NCBI GenBank assembly: GCA_964495655.1
Contig: CAZBWK010000017.1
Span: forward strand, 1 to 46,301
Reading direction: 5' to 3'
DNA from: JAAYJR01 sp964495655
GTDB taxonomy: Bacteria > Bacteroidota > Bacteroidia > Bacteroidales > Prolixibacteraceae
DNA: 46,301 nt
In this document: positions 8,406 through 16,855 of the stretch, piece after piece
How the letters are laid out: every line of letters starts with the position of its first letter
Numbering within the stretch: position 1 is the stretch's first letter
Program-made: the position numbers and the translations under genes
The notes under the pieces: generated by a model
What the model saw: the letters and a program-made list of their open reading frames with translations, nothing else
The model's database searches: none
What the model was told of the DNA's origin: nothing

Positions 8406-9168
8406 TTCTAATCCGGAAATTGGAATAATTTTGGGTACCGGACTTGGCGGACTGGTTGATGAGGTTGAGATTGTCGATTATATTCCATACCGGGAGATAC
8501 CTGATTTTCCTGTTTCGACAGTTGACGGCCATGCGGGAAGGCTTATCCATGCAAGGATGGGTAATAAAGAAATAATCGCCCTGCAGGGGAGGTTTCATTT
8601 TTATGAAGGATATACAATGCAGGAGGTGGTGTTCCCTGTCAGGGTAATGAAGTTCTTGGGAATTACTGATCTCATTGTTTCAAATGCTTCGGGGGGGTTG
8701 AATCCTGACTGGCGGGTAGGGGATATTGTGTTAATTACCGACCATATTAATTTTTTTCCTGAGCATCCTCTCTACGGTGAGAATTTTGAGGAATTGGGAC
8801 CACGGTTTCCGGATATGAGCAGGGTATATGATGAGCGGCTGCGAAATAAAGCCAAGCTGATCGCACTTGAATATAATATACCTGTGAAAGAGGGAGTCTA
8901 TGTGGGGGTGCAGGGGCCGACTTATGAAACTCCTGCTGAATATAAGATGTTCCGGATCTTAGGAGGTGATATTGTGGGTATGTCAACAATACCGGAGGTT
9001 ATTGCTGCACGGCATATGGGATTGAGGATTTTTGGCATTTCGATCATTACTGACAGCGGGGTGCCGGGTGAGATAGTGGAGATCTCTCATGATGAGGTGC
9101 AGAAAGTAGCTATGAAGGCCGAACCTAAGATGACACTTATAATGCAAAAACTGATTGAGAGCATCTGA
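8356..9168 (+). CDS. Purine-nucleoside phosphorylase (trimeric type)
   Basis: A 270-residue enzyme that splits purine nucleosides with phosphate into base and ribose-1-phosphate, for purine salvage in the cytoplasm. Seen: the phosphate-binding GIILGTGLGGL at the N-terminus, HAGR, QGRFHFYEGY, VSNASGGLN, GPTYETPAEYKM and GMSTIPEVIAARHMG. These are the conserved blocks of the PNP/MTAP (low-molecular-mass, trimeric) family. The chosen ATG lies inside lpxK, overlapping it by 50 bases. It gives the expected N-terminal helix before the glycine-rich loop, and no later Met would keep it. Confidence 0.92.
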   Translation: MLEKIKATASFIKKRFNSNPEIGIILGTGLGGLVDEVEIVDYIPYREIPDFPVSTVDGHAGRLIHARMGNKEIIALQGRFHFYEGYTMQEVVFPVRVMKFLGITDLIVSNASGGLNPDWRVGDIVLITDHINFFPEHPLYGENFEELGPRFPDMSRVYDERLRNKAKLIALEYNIPVKEGVYVGVQGPTYETPAEYKMFRILGGDIVGMSTIPEVIAARHMGLRIFGISIITDSGVPGEIVEISHDEVQKVAMKAEPKMTLIMQKLIESI

Positions 9169-9188
9169 TGGTTGGAATGTCAGGTGAA

Positions 9189-9863
9189 TTAAATTTTCTG
9201 ATCTGCAACATTTTTTTTGTAGAAATAACTTTTTCTTTCTTCTCTGATATCAAAGGTAAATAATTCATAACCGGGGAAACGGTAGAAAATTGAAAGCATA
9301 ATTATGTCTCCTGCGCAAAACAGGCTGTGTATGCTCATTACCATAACCGGAAAGTATATTGCAGGGGTATTTATCCAGTATATTATTCCGGCCAGGGATG
9401 CGAGCTTCACTATAATTAAAGGTACCAATGCAACGAATGCAAATTGTTTCCTGTTCATGACATGCCTGTCCGCCTCCGCATAAAAAATAAATTTTTTTGC
9501 AATACCTCCAATTCTAATATGCCTGGCGCCGGTCAGTTTCAGTCCGGCAGCATGAAGAAGCTCATGAATAATGATTAAAAAAGAGAAGCAGAAAGCAACA
9601 GCTGCAATGACATATATCAGAGGCCGGGAGTTACCGGCAGCAGCAATAAAAAATGAACGGATCAGAAAGAATAAACCCAAAAGGATCATCAGTGCCTGAT
9701 ATATCATAAAAGACCTGATCAGTCTGCTTTCGTCTGTGACCTGCCCCTTAACGAAATCTTTTATCTGTGGATGTGATAATTCTGCCACCTGCTCATATTC
9801 CTCCTCCTGATGAAGAGCTTCGATGGAAGGATTTTTAATTTTGCTTAAAGAGAACAATTTCAA
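9189..9863 (-). CDS. DUF3267 family putative membrane zincin
   Basis: 224 residues with about four membrane segments. The motif HELLHA (His100-Glu101-His104) lies inside the second hydrophobic segment, followed by GLKLTGA. This is the signature of DUF3267, a family of putative intramembrane or membrane-embedded zinc peptidases. No substrate is known to me. The start ATG lies within the 3' end of the flippase gene (29-base overlap), so the two are very likely one transcript. The gene converges on the phosphorylase with 20 bases between them. The C-terminus ends in a short basic tail. Confidence 0.75.
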   Translation of the reverse strand: MKLFSLSKIKNPSIEALHQEEEYEQVAELSHPQIKDFVKGQVTDESRLIRSFMIYQALMILLGLFFLIRSFFIAAAGNSRPLIYVIAAVAFCFSFLIIIHELLHAAGLKLTGARHIRIGGIAKKFIFYAEADRHVMNRKQFAFVALVPLIIVKLASLAGIIYWINTPAIYFPVMVMSIHSLFCAGDIIMLSIFYRFPGYELFTFDIREERKSYFYKKNVADQKI

Positions 9864-11310
9864 AAAGGTTTTTAATATTTATAAGTTTTAAAAGCAATGC
9901 AGCCAAAAGGGATCCCGCACCAAATATTATTAGTCCGGCCAACCAGTTCCCGGCATACTTTGATAATATGCCTGTAATAACAACGATAATAATGAAAACA
10001 ATTATCTTACTAATATATTTTATGCCGGGTTTCATTTTAAAAACAGAGACAGCAATAAAAAACTGGGAGGCGCCTGTCAGTAATTGTGTGGCCATACTTG
10101 CACAGGCTGATCCGTAAGCCTCGTATTCCGGGATGAGTATTAAATTTAATGTGATATTCAGTGTAACACCACAAAATGCCATAATGTTAAGTTGTTTCAT
10201 ACTTCCGTTGGCAGTGAGCAGTGTGCCAAAAATATATGAGGAAGCAATTCCGATGAAACCGGTCATCAGTATTCCCAGCAGATCTGACGACTGCGCGGTA
10301 TTGGACTTGTAAAGCAGAGTCATTATTTCAGAGTTGTAAAGAACGCTTGCTGCGCTAATGATTATAGCAGGGACAATGAGCAAAGAAAATGAAAGCTTTA
10401 CCATCTGGTTTACAGGTTCATTTTGTTTGATCATCCTGGCAAATATCGGCAATAACAGACCTCCGACCAGCGCTCCGAACATAGCAACTGCATCGAGAAG
10501 GCGGAATGCCTGGGCATAAATACCGGCCTGTTCCCTGCCTGTTGCTCCGGGAAGCATTCTTTCAAGCATTACCGAATCAATGCGGTTGTATAACGACATC
10601 AGAAGAATGAGTAAGGCATAAGGATAAGATTTTCTCAGGAAAACAAGGATGAACTTTTTGTGAAATTGCAATTTTATCCTGCCTGACTTACGGAGAACTA
10701 TGGCAAATGTTATTACCACTGTCATGAAATAGGCCATGGTCTGGGCATAAACAAACCATTTTATATTGAAATTGCCCTTTAGAATGTTGGTGAATAAAAG
10801 CAGAGAACATATTATGATCATCAGGGTACGGTCCAGTACCGATAACAGACTGTCGGTACGGAACAGATGAAGTGCGCTTATATTTGACCGGAGATAAAGA
10901 GTAAGTGAAATCATGAACTGATTTAAGATCAGGAAGAAAAGTATGTGGAACTGGATCCTGTTATAACCGATTATAAAAGCTGTTATCAGGCTGAAAACCG
11001 CATATACAAGGGCAAGCAGGAATTTTAAGCCTACAATGTTAGAAAGGTGCTTGGGCAATAAAAAATTGTGCTTGGCTATATTACAGTTATTATAGTTTGT
11101 AATTCCTATGTCAAGGAGGATATTCAGGATCATCGAAAAGTTGAACAAGGCAAAATATAGTCCGTAACTTTCATCTCCTACCATGTTTTGAACAGTCCGG
11201 TCTATTCCAAAGATCCAGAACGGTTTGATCAGGAGGTTGAGAAAAACCAACAATATCAGGTTGGTAATGAATTTCCGTTTCAAATTCCGGTTTTTAACAA
11301 GATTGTACAA
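9835..11310 (-). CDS. Polysaccharide flippase (Wzx/MATE-like, MVF superfamily)
   Basis: 491 residues with about 12-14 hydrophobic segments and a basic N-terminus before the first helix. The style matches oligosaccharide flippases that move lipid-linked sugars across the inner membrane. Diagnostic features are the RIDSVMLERMLP stretch near residue 240 and repeated glycine-rich helices such as GIYAQAFRLLDAVAMFGALVGG. The start here is a TTG at 11308-11310, because no ATG lies in frame nearby. It sits only a few bases from the predicted transcription start, so the true start is uncertain. It is divergent from a GT4 glycosyltransferase gene 67 bases away, a pairing that suggests a shared envelope glycan task. 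Confidence 0.85.
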   Translation of the reverse strand: MYNLVKNRNLKRKFITNLILLVFLNLLIKPFWIFGIDRTVQNMVGDESYGLYFALFNFSMILNILLDIGITNYNNCNIAKHNFLLPKHLSNIVGLKFLLALVYAVFSLITAFIIGYNRIQFHILFFLILNQFMISLTLYLRSNISALHLFRTDSLLSVLDRTLMIIICSLLLFTNILKGNFNIKWFVYAQTMAYFMTVVITFAIVLRKSGRIKLQFHKKFILVFLRKSYPYALLILLMSLYNRIDSVMLERMLPGATGREQAGIYAQAFRLLDAVAMFGALVGGLLLPIFARMIKQNEPVNQMVKLSFSLLIVPAIIISAASVLYNSEIMTLLYKSNTAQSSDLLGILMTGFIGIASSYIFGTLLTANGSMKQLNIMAFCGVTLNITLNLILIPEYEAYGSACASMATQLLTGASQFFIAVSVFKMKPGIKYISKIIVFIIIVVITGILSKYAGNWLAGLIIFGAGSLLAALLLKLINIKNLFEIVLFKQN

Positions 11311-11318
11311 TGAAATGC

Positions 11319-11326
11319 CAAAAGTA
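11319..11326 (-). promoter_or_regulatory. -7 box of the flippase promoter
   Basis: TACTTTTG on the minus strand matches TAnnTTTG. It lies 8 bases before the TTG start codon, so the mRNA would be nearly leaderless or translation starts at a later codon. Confidence 0.4.
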
Positions 11327-11377
11327 ATAAATATTTGAACAGACTTTGTACTTTTACCGGAAATTGAATTCTGAATT

Positions 11378-12502
11378 ATGGTAGTTGCGGTTAATGCCAG
11401 GCTATTGTTAGACGGTAAGCTGGAAGGTATAGGCTGGTTTACTTATGAAACTCTCAAAAGGTTGACAGTCAGCCATCCCGAACATCAGTTCGTCTTTATA
11501 TTCGACAGGCCTTATTGTCAGGACTTTATTTTTGCCGGTAATATAACACCTGTGGTTGCCGGTCCTCCCACACGTCATCCGTTACTTTGGTATCTGTGGT
11601 TTGAATTTCGGATCCCTGCGATATTAAAACAGTATAAAGCAGATATTTTTCTATCGCCCGACGGGTATTTATCTCTTAACACAAAAGTTCCCCAGTTAGC
11701 CGTTATACATGATATCAATTTTGTCCACCGTCCCGGTGATCTCCCCTGGCTTAAAAGTAAATATTATAACTGGTTCTTTCCTAAGTTTGCCCGGAAGGCT
11801 AACCGTATCGCAACCGTTTCCGGGTATTCGAGACAAGACATCAGCAAATCTTTCCGGATTAGTGAAGAGCAGATTGATGTGGTTTATGATGGTATTAATG
11901 AGGTATTTAAGCCCTCGTTGGAAGAAGAGAAGGTGGCGATCCGAAACCAGTTGACCGGAGGGAGCAGATATTTCCTTTTTGTAGGCGCACTTAATCCGCG
12001 AAAAAATATTTACGGACTGCTGAAGGCATTCAATGAATATAAAAAGATGAGCTGCAGTGACATAAAGCTTGTCATTGTGGGGGGAGAAATGCATAAGGCA
12101 GATAAAATTTTCAGGTTCAGTCAGCAGATGGATTACAGGGAAGATGTGGTTTTTACAGGCAGGGTAACCACCGGTCAGCTGGGACAGATCATGGGAGCCG
12201 CACTGGCGTTGGTGTTCGTCCCTTTTTTTGAAGGATTCGGAATTCCTGTTGTTGAAGCAATGAGTGCCGGCATACCCGTTATATGCTCAAATACCACTTC
12301 ATTGCCCGAAGTTGGAGGTGATGCTGTTTTATATGTTGACCCCTGCAACATTGAGCAAATCAGCTATGCGATGGTCAGGATAGCTGATGAACCGGAGCTG
12401 CGGGCAATGATGATAAAAAAGGGTTTTGAGCAAAAATTGAATTTTAGCTGGGATAAAACCTCCCGGCTTTTGTGGAGCAGTATAGAGAGAGTAATAGTAT
12501 AG
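11378..12502 (+). CDS. Family 4 glycosyltransferase (GT-B fold)
   Basis: 374 residues. The N-terminal acceptor domain begins VVAVNARLLLDGKLEGIGWF, including the early glycine-rich loop. The C-terminal donor domain contains FVGALNPRKNI (about 205-215) and the E-x7-E type motif FFEGFGIPVVEAMSAGIPV (about 285-305). There is no membrane segment, so it is cytosolic or peripheral. It most likely adds a hexose to a lipid-linked intermediate, but donor and acceptor cannot be read. It diverges from the flippase and abuts rnhB with no spacer (TAG then ATG). Confidence 0.88.
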   Translation: MVVAVNARLLLDGKLEGIGWFTYETLKRLTVSHPEHQFVFIFDRPYCQDFIFAGNITPVVAGPPTRHPLLWYLWFEFRIPAILKQYKADIFLSPDGYLSLNTKVPQLAVIHDINFVHRPGDLPWLKSKYYNWFFPKFARKANRIATVSGYSRQDISKSFRISEEQIDVVYDGINEVFKPSLEEEKVAIRNQLTGGSRYFLFVGALNPRKNIYGLLKAFNEYKKMSCSDIKLVIVGGEMHKADKIFRFSQQMDYREDVVFTGRVTTGQLGQIMGAALALVFVPFFEGFGIPVVEAMSAGIPVICSNTTSLPEVGGDAVLYVDPCNIEQISYAMVRIADEPELRAMMIKKGFEQKLNFSWDKTSRLLWSSIERVIV

Positions 12503-13114
12503 ATGTCAAAATCAATTTTGTTACCATATTACCGGGATGGAGTCATTGAGGCAGGCTGTGACGAAGCAGGAAGAGGCTGTCTCGCAGGACCAGTCATTGC
12601 TGCTGCAGTGATCCTTCCCCCCGGGTTTAAAAATGAACTTCTAAATGATTCCAAGAAACTAACCCGCAGGCAAAGACTCGCACTCCGTCCGGTAATTGAG
12701 AACGAGGCAATTTCGTGGGCCCTCGGGATTGCCTCGAACGAAGAGATCGACAAGTTAAATATTCTGAATGCATCTTTTGTTGCAATGAACAGGGCAGTGA
12801 ATAACCTGGCAATCACTCCCGGCTATTTGCTGATCGATGGCAACCGGTTCAGGCCTGAAACAAATATACCCTTTAGCTGCATGGTAAAAGGTGACGGCCG
12901 GTTTTCTTCCATAGCAGCAGCTTCGGTACTGGCCAAAACATATCGAGACGAATTTATGGAGATGATCCACAATGAGTTTCCATTGTATGAATGGGATAAA
13001 AATAAAGGGTACCCCACAAAAAAACACAGAGAGGCAATAGCTGTGGCCGGGATCTCGAAGTACCACCGGTTGTCGTTCAGGTTATTGGATGAACAGCTCA
13101 GATTGCAGTTCTGA
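12503..13114 (+). CDS. rnhB: Ribonuclease HII
   Basis: 203 residues. It removes RNA from RNA-DNA hybrids, including single ribonucleotides in DNA. The active-site block GCDEAGRGCLAGP (Asp20, Glu21) is present, followed by LNDSKKLTRRQR, LLIDGNRF and the C-terminal KNKGYPTKKHREAI typical of the type 2 enzyme. The start codon immediately follows the stop of the glycosyltransferase gene. It converges with rnhA, the type 1 enzyme, 14 bases away, so both RNase H classes sit tail to tail. Confidence 0.95.
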   Translation: MSKSILLPYYRDGVIEAGCDEAGRGCLAGPVIAAAVILPPGFKNELLNDSKKLTRRQRLALRPVIENEAISWALGIASNEEIDKLNILNASFVAMNRAVNNLAITPGYLLIDGNRFRPETNIPFSCMVKGDGRFSSIAAASVLAKTYRDEFMEMIHNEFPLYEWDKNKGYPTKKHREAIAVAGISKYHRLSFRLLDEQLRLQF

Positions 13115-13128
13115 AAATCAAGATTGTT

Positions 13129-13623
13129 TCAGTCAACAGGGTGATCTGTCACATCATTCTGGTTTTCAGGCATGTAGCCTTCGTCTTCTTCGAGGTTGCA
13201 ATTCATTGAAGCCCCGACAGCAAGCTGGTCACACCGTTCATTATGGGGATGGTTGTCATGGCCCTTGATCCATATCAGTTTTATGTTGTGTTTTTTGTAA
13301 AGTTCCAAAAACTGAAGCCAGAGATCCTTGTTTTTTTTACCTTTGAAATTTTTTGTTACCCATTTAAAAAGCCAGCCTTTTTCAACGGCATCTGCAACAT
13401 ATCTTGAATCAGTATAGATAGTTACTTCACTTCCCTCAATTTTCAGGGCATCCAGAGCTTTTATGACAGCCAGTAATTCCATGCGGTTATTGGTAGTTAA
13501 CCTGTATCCCCGTGACAGCTCTTTGCGGTGTTTTCCCGAGATCAACACGATACCGTAGCCTCCGGGACCTGGATTTCCACGGGCTGCTCCGTCAGTATAT
13601 ATTGTTATTTTAGGCCCGGGCAT
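13129..13623 (-). CDS. rnhA: Ribonuclease HI
   Basis: 164 residues. It degrades the RNA strand of RNA-DNA hybrids. The four carboxylates of the family are visible: Asp11 in YTDGAARGNPG, Glu49 in NNRMELLA, Asp72 in IYTDSRYV and Asp132 in NERCDQLA. The catalytic-loop histidine is near residue 122 (KGHDNHPHNE). There is no N-terminal hybrid-binding domain. A short acidic C-terminal extension of about 25 residues (EEDEGYMPEN...) follows the core. The gene begins 13 bases after the S46 peptidase stop and is probably transcribed with it. Confidence 0.95.
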   Translation of the reverse strand: MPGPKITIYTDGAARGNPGPGGYGIVLISGKHRKELSRGYRLTTNNRMELLAVIKALDALKIEGSEVTIYTDSRYVADAVEKGWLFKWVTKNFKGKKNKDLWLQFLELYKKHNIKLIWIKGHDNHPHNERCDQLAVGASMNCNLEEDEGYMPENQNDVTDHPVD

Positions 13624-13636
13624 TATTTATCTGTGG

Positions 13637-15790
13637 TTATTCAATAATATACATCTCATCGATGAGATGAGTCGCCCCTGCATATTTGTCAATGACCCAG
13701 AGAACAAAACGTATATCCACACTTATGCATCTTTGCAGTTCAGGTTCAAATGCAATATCACCACTCATTGCTTCCCAGTTGCCGTCGAATGCTATGCCAA
13801 TAAGTTCTCCGTTGCTGTTAAGAACAGGGCTGCCTGAATTGCCGCCGGTGATATCATTATTGGATATAAAGCATGTATGTAAATTCCCGTCATCGGCTGC
13901 ATACCTTCCAAAGTCTCTTGCAAGTAAAAGTTCTTTCATCCTTTCGGGAACATGAAATTCATCATCGCCGGGTATCTCTTTTTCTAAATAACCATTATGC
14001 GTGGTATAATACTTATAAACCACTCCGTCCTCAGGCTGGTAATTAAGGATCTGGCCATAGGTGAGGCGCATTGTTGAGTTGGCATCAGGATAAAACTTTT
14101 TATCTTCCTGCATCTCCATCAGTCCTGCTAAAAACAACCTGTGCCCTTTCTCTAACTGTTCATTCTTCTCTTCTGCCATTTCTCCTATTTCACGGAATTT
14201 CCGGAAGATATCCTGGGCTGCCTGGAAGGCCATGTCTTTTTTAAGCACTTTTAATTTCGGATTTTGCAGGAATGAGATAAACTCTTCCTTATCATCAAAC
14301 ACAGACTTTTTGAACATTTTTTCTGTATACTTCAGAAAATCTCCTTTGTACTTCCTTTTCACTGTAGCAAAAAAATCAGGATGATAAACAGGACTGTTAT
14401 TTTCAGCATAAAGCGCAAGAAGTGTTCCTGCCACCTTTTGATCTGTTTCAGAGTTATAATCTTTGAAATGACTTTCCATTCCACTGGTTACCCTGCTTTT
14501 AATCATATCAATGAATTCATCTTTTATCTCCTCTTCGCTAAGCAACCTGAACAGGGGTAGTGCCCTGTAAGCAAACATAAAGATCTCCGGTCCCCTGATC
14601 ATAGCTTCAGCCAGATATTCCTGTGCTTTGGCAGCATCTGACTGCGAATATGAGTCTGCAATATATTCAAGAGCTTTACCATATTTGGCTTTTCTTTCTT
14701 TATCACTGTTCACCCACTTGGTAAAGTCATTTTCAAGAGATTTCTTACGTTCTGTTACGTTAAGGTTGTTAAGTCCGTTATTTTGACCGATACTGTACTT
14801 GAAGTAATTAGAGCTTTGAGCATACTTTGAGGCATATTGAATTTTCGCTTTTGGACTTGTAGACATATACTCATTAAGTATCTTTAGCTTGGCATCCCGC
14901 ACTTCAACCCGCACGGGGTTAGTGACTTCCATTATGTAATTGACATCATACGATGTAATATACCTGTTTGTGCGGCCCGGATACCCGAGTACCATCGTGA
15001 AATCCCCCTCTCTAAATCCTTTTAATGAGATGGGAAGAAAATGCTTTGGCTTATAAGGGATATTGTTTTCTGAAAAATTTGCAGGTTTACCGTCAGGTCC
15101 TGAGTAAACGCGAAAAAGTGAAAAATCATTTGTATGGCGGGGCCACATCCAATTGTCAGTGTCTCCTCCGAATTTACCAAGAGCCTGTGGAGGGGTGCCG
15201 ACAAGCCTGACATCCATAAATGTTTCTGTTACAAAAAGATGATATTGATTTGAGTTAAAAAAACTCCTTACAAATGTTTCATAATGTGTATCTTTTTTAG
15301 CCTCTTTTTCCAGCCCGCTTGTCACGGAATTGATCTTCTTACTTCTCTCCTCCTCGTTCATATCTTCAGTCACTTCAGACAGCACTTTGTCTGTTACATC
15401 TTCTATGCTTACAAGAAATGAGACCGTCTTGCCGGGATTGGGAAGCTCTTCTTCATAAGACATAGCCCAGAATCCCTCCTCCAGATAGTTATTTTCAACA
15501 GAAGAATGATTTTGGATCTCATCATACCCGCAATGATGATTAGTGAGGATCAATCCATTTTCTGAAATAAGCTCTGCAGTGCAGGAACCTCTGTCGAGAG
15601 CTACCACTGCGTCCTTAAGACTTGCATTATTTATATTGTAAATTTCGCTCGCACTGAGTTTAAGGCCTTTGTCCTGCATCTCATCGATATTCAACTTGTG
15701 TATAAGAGAGGGTAACCACATACCCTCATCTGCCTTGCCGCTATTAAATAAAATGATCAGATTTAACAGGATCAATATTAAATGTCTCAT
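13637..15790 (-). CDS. S46 family dipeptidyl-peptidase, DPP7-type
   Basis: 717 residues, a normal length for S46. An N-terminal signal peptide (about 1-20) indicates periplasmic export. The chymotrypsin-like triad is visible: His85 in LTNHHCGYD, an Asp in the GGDTDNWMWPRHTNDF region (about 205-220) and Ser652 in GGNSGSPV. Between them is the all-helical cap of the family. The residue 18 positions after Ser652 is Gly670 (AFDGNW). In characterised enzymes glycine there marks DPP7 (hydrophobic P1), while arginine marks DPP11 (Asp/Glu P1). It should therefore release dipeptides with hydrophobic second residues, serving amino-acid feeding. It has its own -7 box at 15817-15824, and rnhA follows. 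Confidence 0.92.
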   Translation of the reverse strand: MRHLILILLNLIILFNSGKADEGMWLPSLIHKLNIDEMQDKGLKLSASEIYNINNASLKDAVVALDRGSCTAELISENGLILTNHHCGYDEIQNHSSVENNYLEEGFWAMSYEEELPNPGKTVSFLVSIEDVTDKVLSEVTEDMNEEERSKKINSVTSGLEKEAKKDTHYETFVRSFFNSNQYHLFVTETFMDVRLVGTPPQALGKFGGDTDNWMWPRHTNDFSLFRVYSGPDGKPANFSENNIPYKPKHFLPISLKGFREGDFTMVLGYPGRTNRYITSYDVNYIMEVTNPVRVEVRDAKLKILNEYMSTSPKAKIQYASKYAQSSNYFKYSIGQNNGLNNLNVTERKKSLENDFTKWVNSDKERKAKYGKALEYIADSYSQSDAAKAQEYLAEAMIRGPEIFMFAYRALPLFRLLSEEEIKDEFIDMIKSRVTSGMESHFKDYNSETDQKVAGTLLALYAENNSPVYHPDFFATVKRKYKGDFLKYTEKMFKKSVFDDKEEFISFLQNPKLKVLKKDMAFQAAQDIFRKFREIGEMAEEKNEQLEKGHRLFLAGLMEMQEDKKFYPDANSTMRLTYGQILNYQPEDGVVYKYYTTHNGYLEKEIPGDDEFHVPERMKELLLARDFGRYAADDGNLHTCFISNNDITGGNSGSPVLNSNGELIGIAFDGNWEAMSGDIAFEPELQRCISVDIRFVLWVIDKYAGATHLIDEMYIIE

Positions 15791-15816
15791 AGAATTAATT
15801 TTAACTTAAAAAGATA

Positions 15817-15824
15817 CAAATATA
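15817..15824 (-). promoter_or_regulatory. -7 box of the S46 peptidase promoter
   Basis: TATATTTG on the minus strand, 26 bases before the ATG at 15790, matches TAnnTTTG exactly. No clear TTG was found at the -33 spacing. Confidence 0.5.
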
Positions 15825-15919
15825 ATATTTCAAATATGATTGACACTTATTGCAGTTTGTGTTTTAGATCAGAACAGGTTAAAAAATCATAAACCGGACG
15901 GTTGTTTATCAATTCTTTC

Positions 15920-15927
15920 TAAATTTG
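15920..15927 (+). promoter_or_regulatory. -7 box of the M23 peptidase promoter
   Basis: TAAATTTG lies 28 bases before the GTG start at 15956. The nearest upstream TTG (15902-15904) is only 15 bases away, so the -33 element is not convincing. Confidence 0.45.
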
Positions 15928-15955
15928 TAGCTTTCAATTTATTTGTATTGAGATA

Positions 15956-16801
15956 GTGAAAAAAAAAATATTTAAAAAACTTAACGACCGGTACAGGCTT
16001 ATCATCTATAATGATACCACTTTTCAGTCAGTCTGGAGCATGAAGCTTACGCGTCTGAAAGTATTTACAGTTACAAGCCTGTTGTCGGCAGTTATTGTTA
16101 TTCTTGTTATTTTACTTATTGCAACAACCGGACTGAGGGAGTATATTCCGGGGTATCCGGGGGCCGAATATAGACAGATGCTGGTGAGGAATGCGCTAAA
16201 AGCTGATTCTCTTGAAATTGAGTTACATAGACGTGACGAATTCCTTACTAATATTAAAACTATTTTATCGGGGGATGTGCCTGAAGATTATGTGATTGAA
16301 GATTTAGTGCCAAGTGTTGAAAGTGTTGAATTTCACCAGTTTAATCATGACTCAGTTTTTCAGGATAAGCTTATGGCTGAACAGACAAGCTTATCAGTTG
16401 ATAATCTGGGGAAACGTGATTTAAGCCTTAGTCAGATCCATTTTTTCAGTCCGGTTAAGGGGGTGGTGACCAATCATTTTGATATAGCTACAGATCATTT
16501 TGGAGTTGACCTGGTCAGCGGTCCTAACTCCCGCATTTCAGCTGTTCTTGACGGAACGGTTATTTTTTCAGGATTTACAATTGAAACGGGTTATGTAATC
16601 CATATACAACATCAATCAGATCTAATATCAGTTTATATGCATAATTCTGAATTGTTGAAGTTCCGGGGAGACAAGGTCAAAGCCGGTGAGGCGATCGCAT
16701 TTATTGGTAATACGGGTGAATTATCCACCGGCCCTCATCTTCATTTTGAGATATGGCATAGAGGTAATCCCCTTGACCCTGAGCAGTATATTGATTTTTA
16801 A
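15956..16801 (+). CDS. M23 family metallopeptidase, membrane-anchored murein hydrolase-like
   Basis: 281 residues starting at a GTG. A basic N-terminus is followed by one membrane helix (about 38-60), then a coiled or linker region to about residue 160. The LytM/M23 domain is at the C-terminus. Its zinc-site features are the His and Asp of DHFGVDL (near 180) and the HLH of TGPHLHFEIWH (near 263-267). The family cuts peptide cross-links in peptidoglycan or activates other hydrolases. With both pieces of the zinc site present, activity is expected. The gene is followed by dxr after 54 bases and may lead the dxr-rseP-tatA run. Confidence 0.88.
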   Translation: MKKKIFKKLNDRYRLIIYNDTTFQSVWSMKLTRLKVFTVTSLLSAVIVILVILLIATTGLREYIPGYPGAEYRQMLVRNALKADSLEIELHRRDEFLTNIKTILSGDVPEDYVIEDLVPSVESVEFHQFNHDSVFQDKLMAEQTSLSVDNLGKRDLSLSQIHFFSPVKGVVTNHFDIATDHFGVDLVSGPNSRISAVLDGTVIFSGFTIETGYVIHIQHQSDLISVYMHNSELLKFRGDKVKAGEAIAFIGNTGELSTGPHLHFEIWHRGNPLDPEQYIDF

Positions 16802-16855
16802 TTGAGTTCTGAATTGTCCTGAAAGCATAATTTACACAGGATTTTTTTTAGATTT

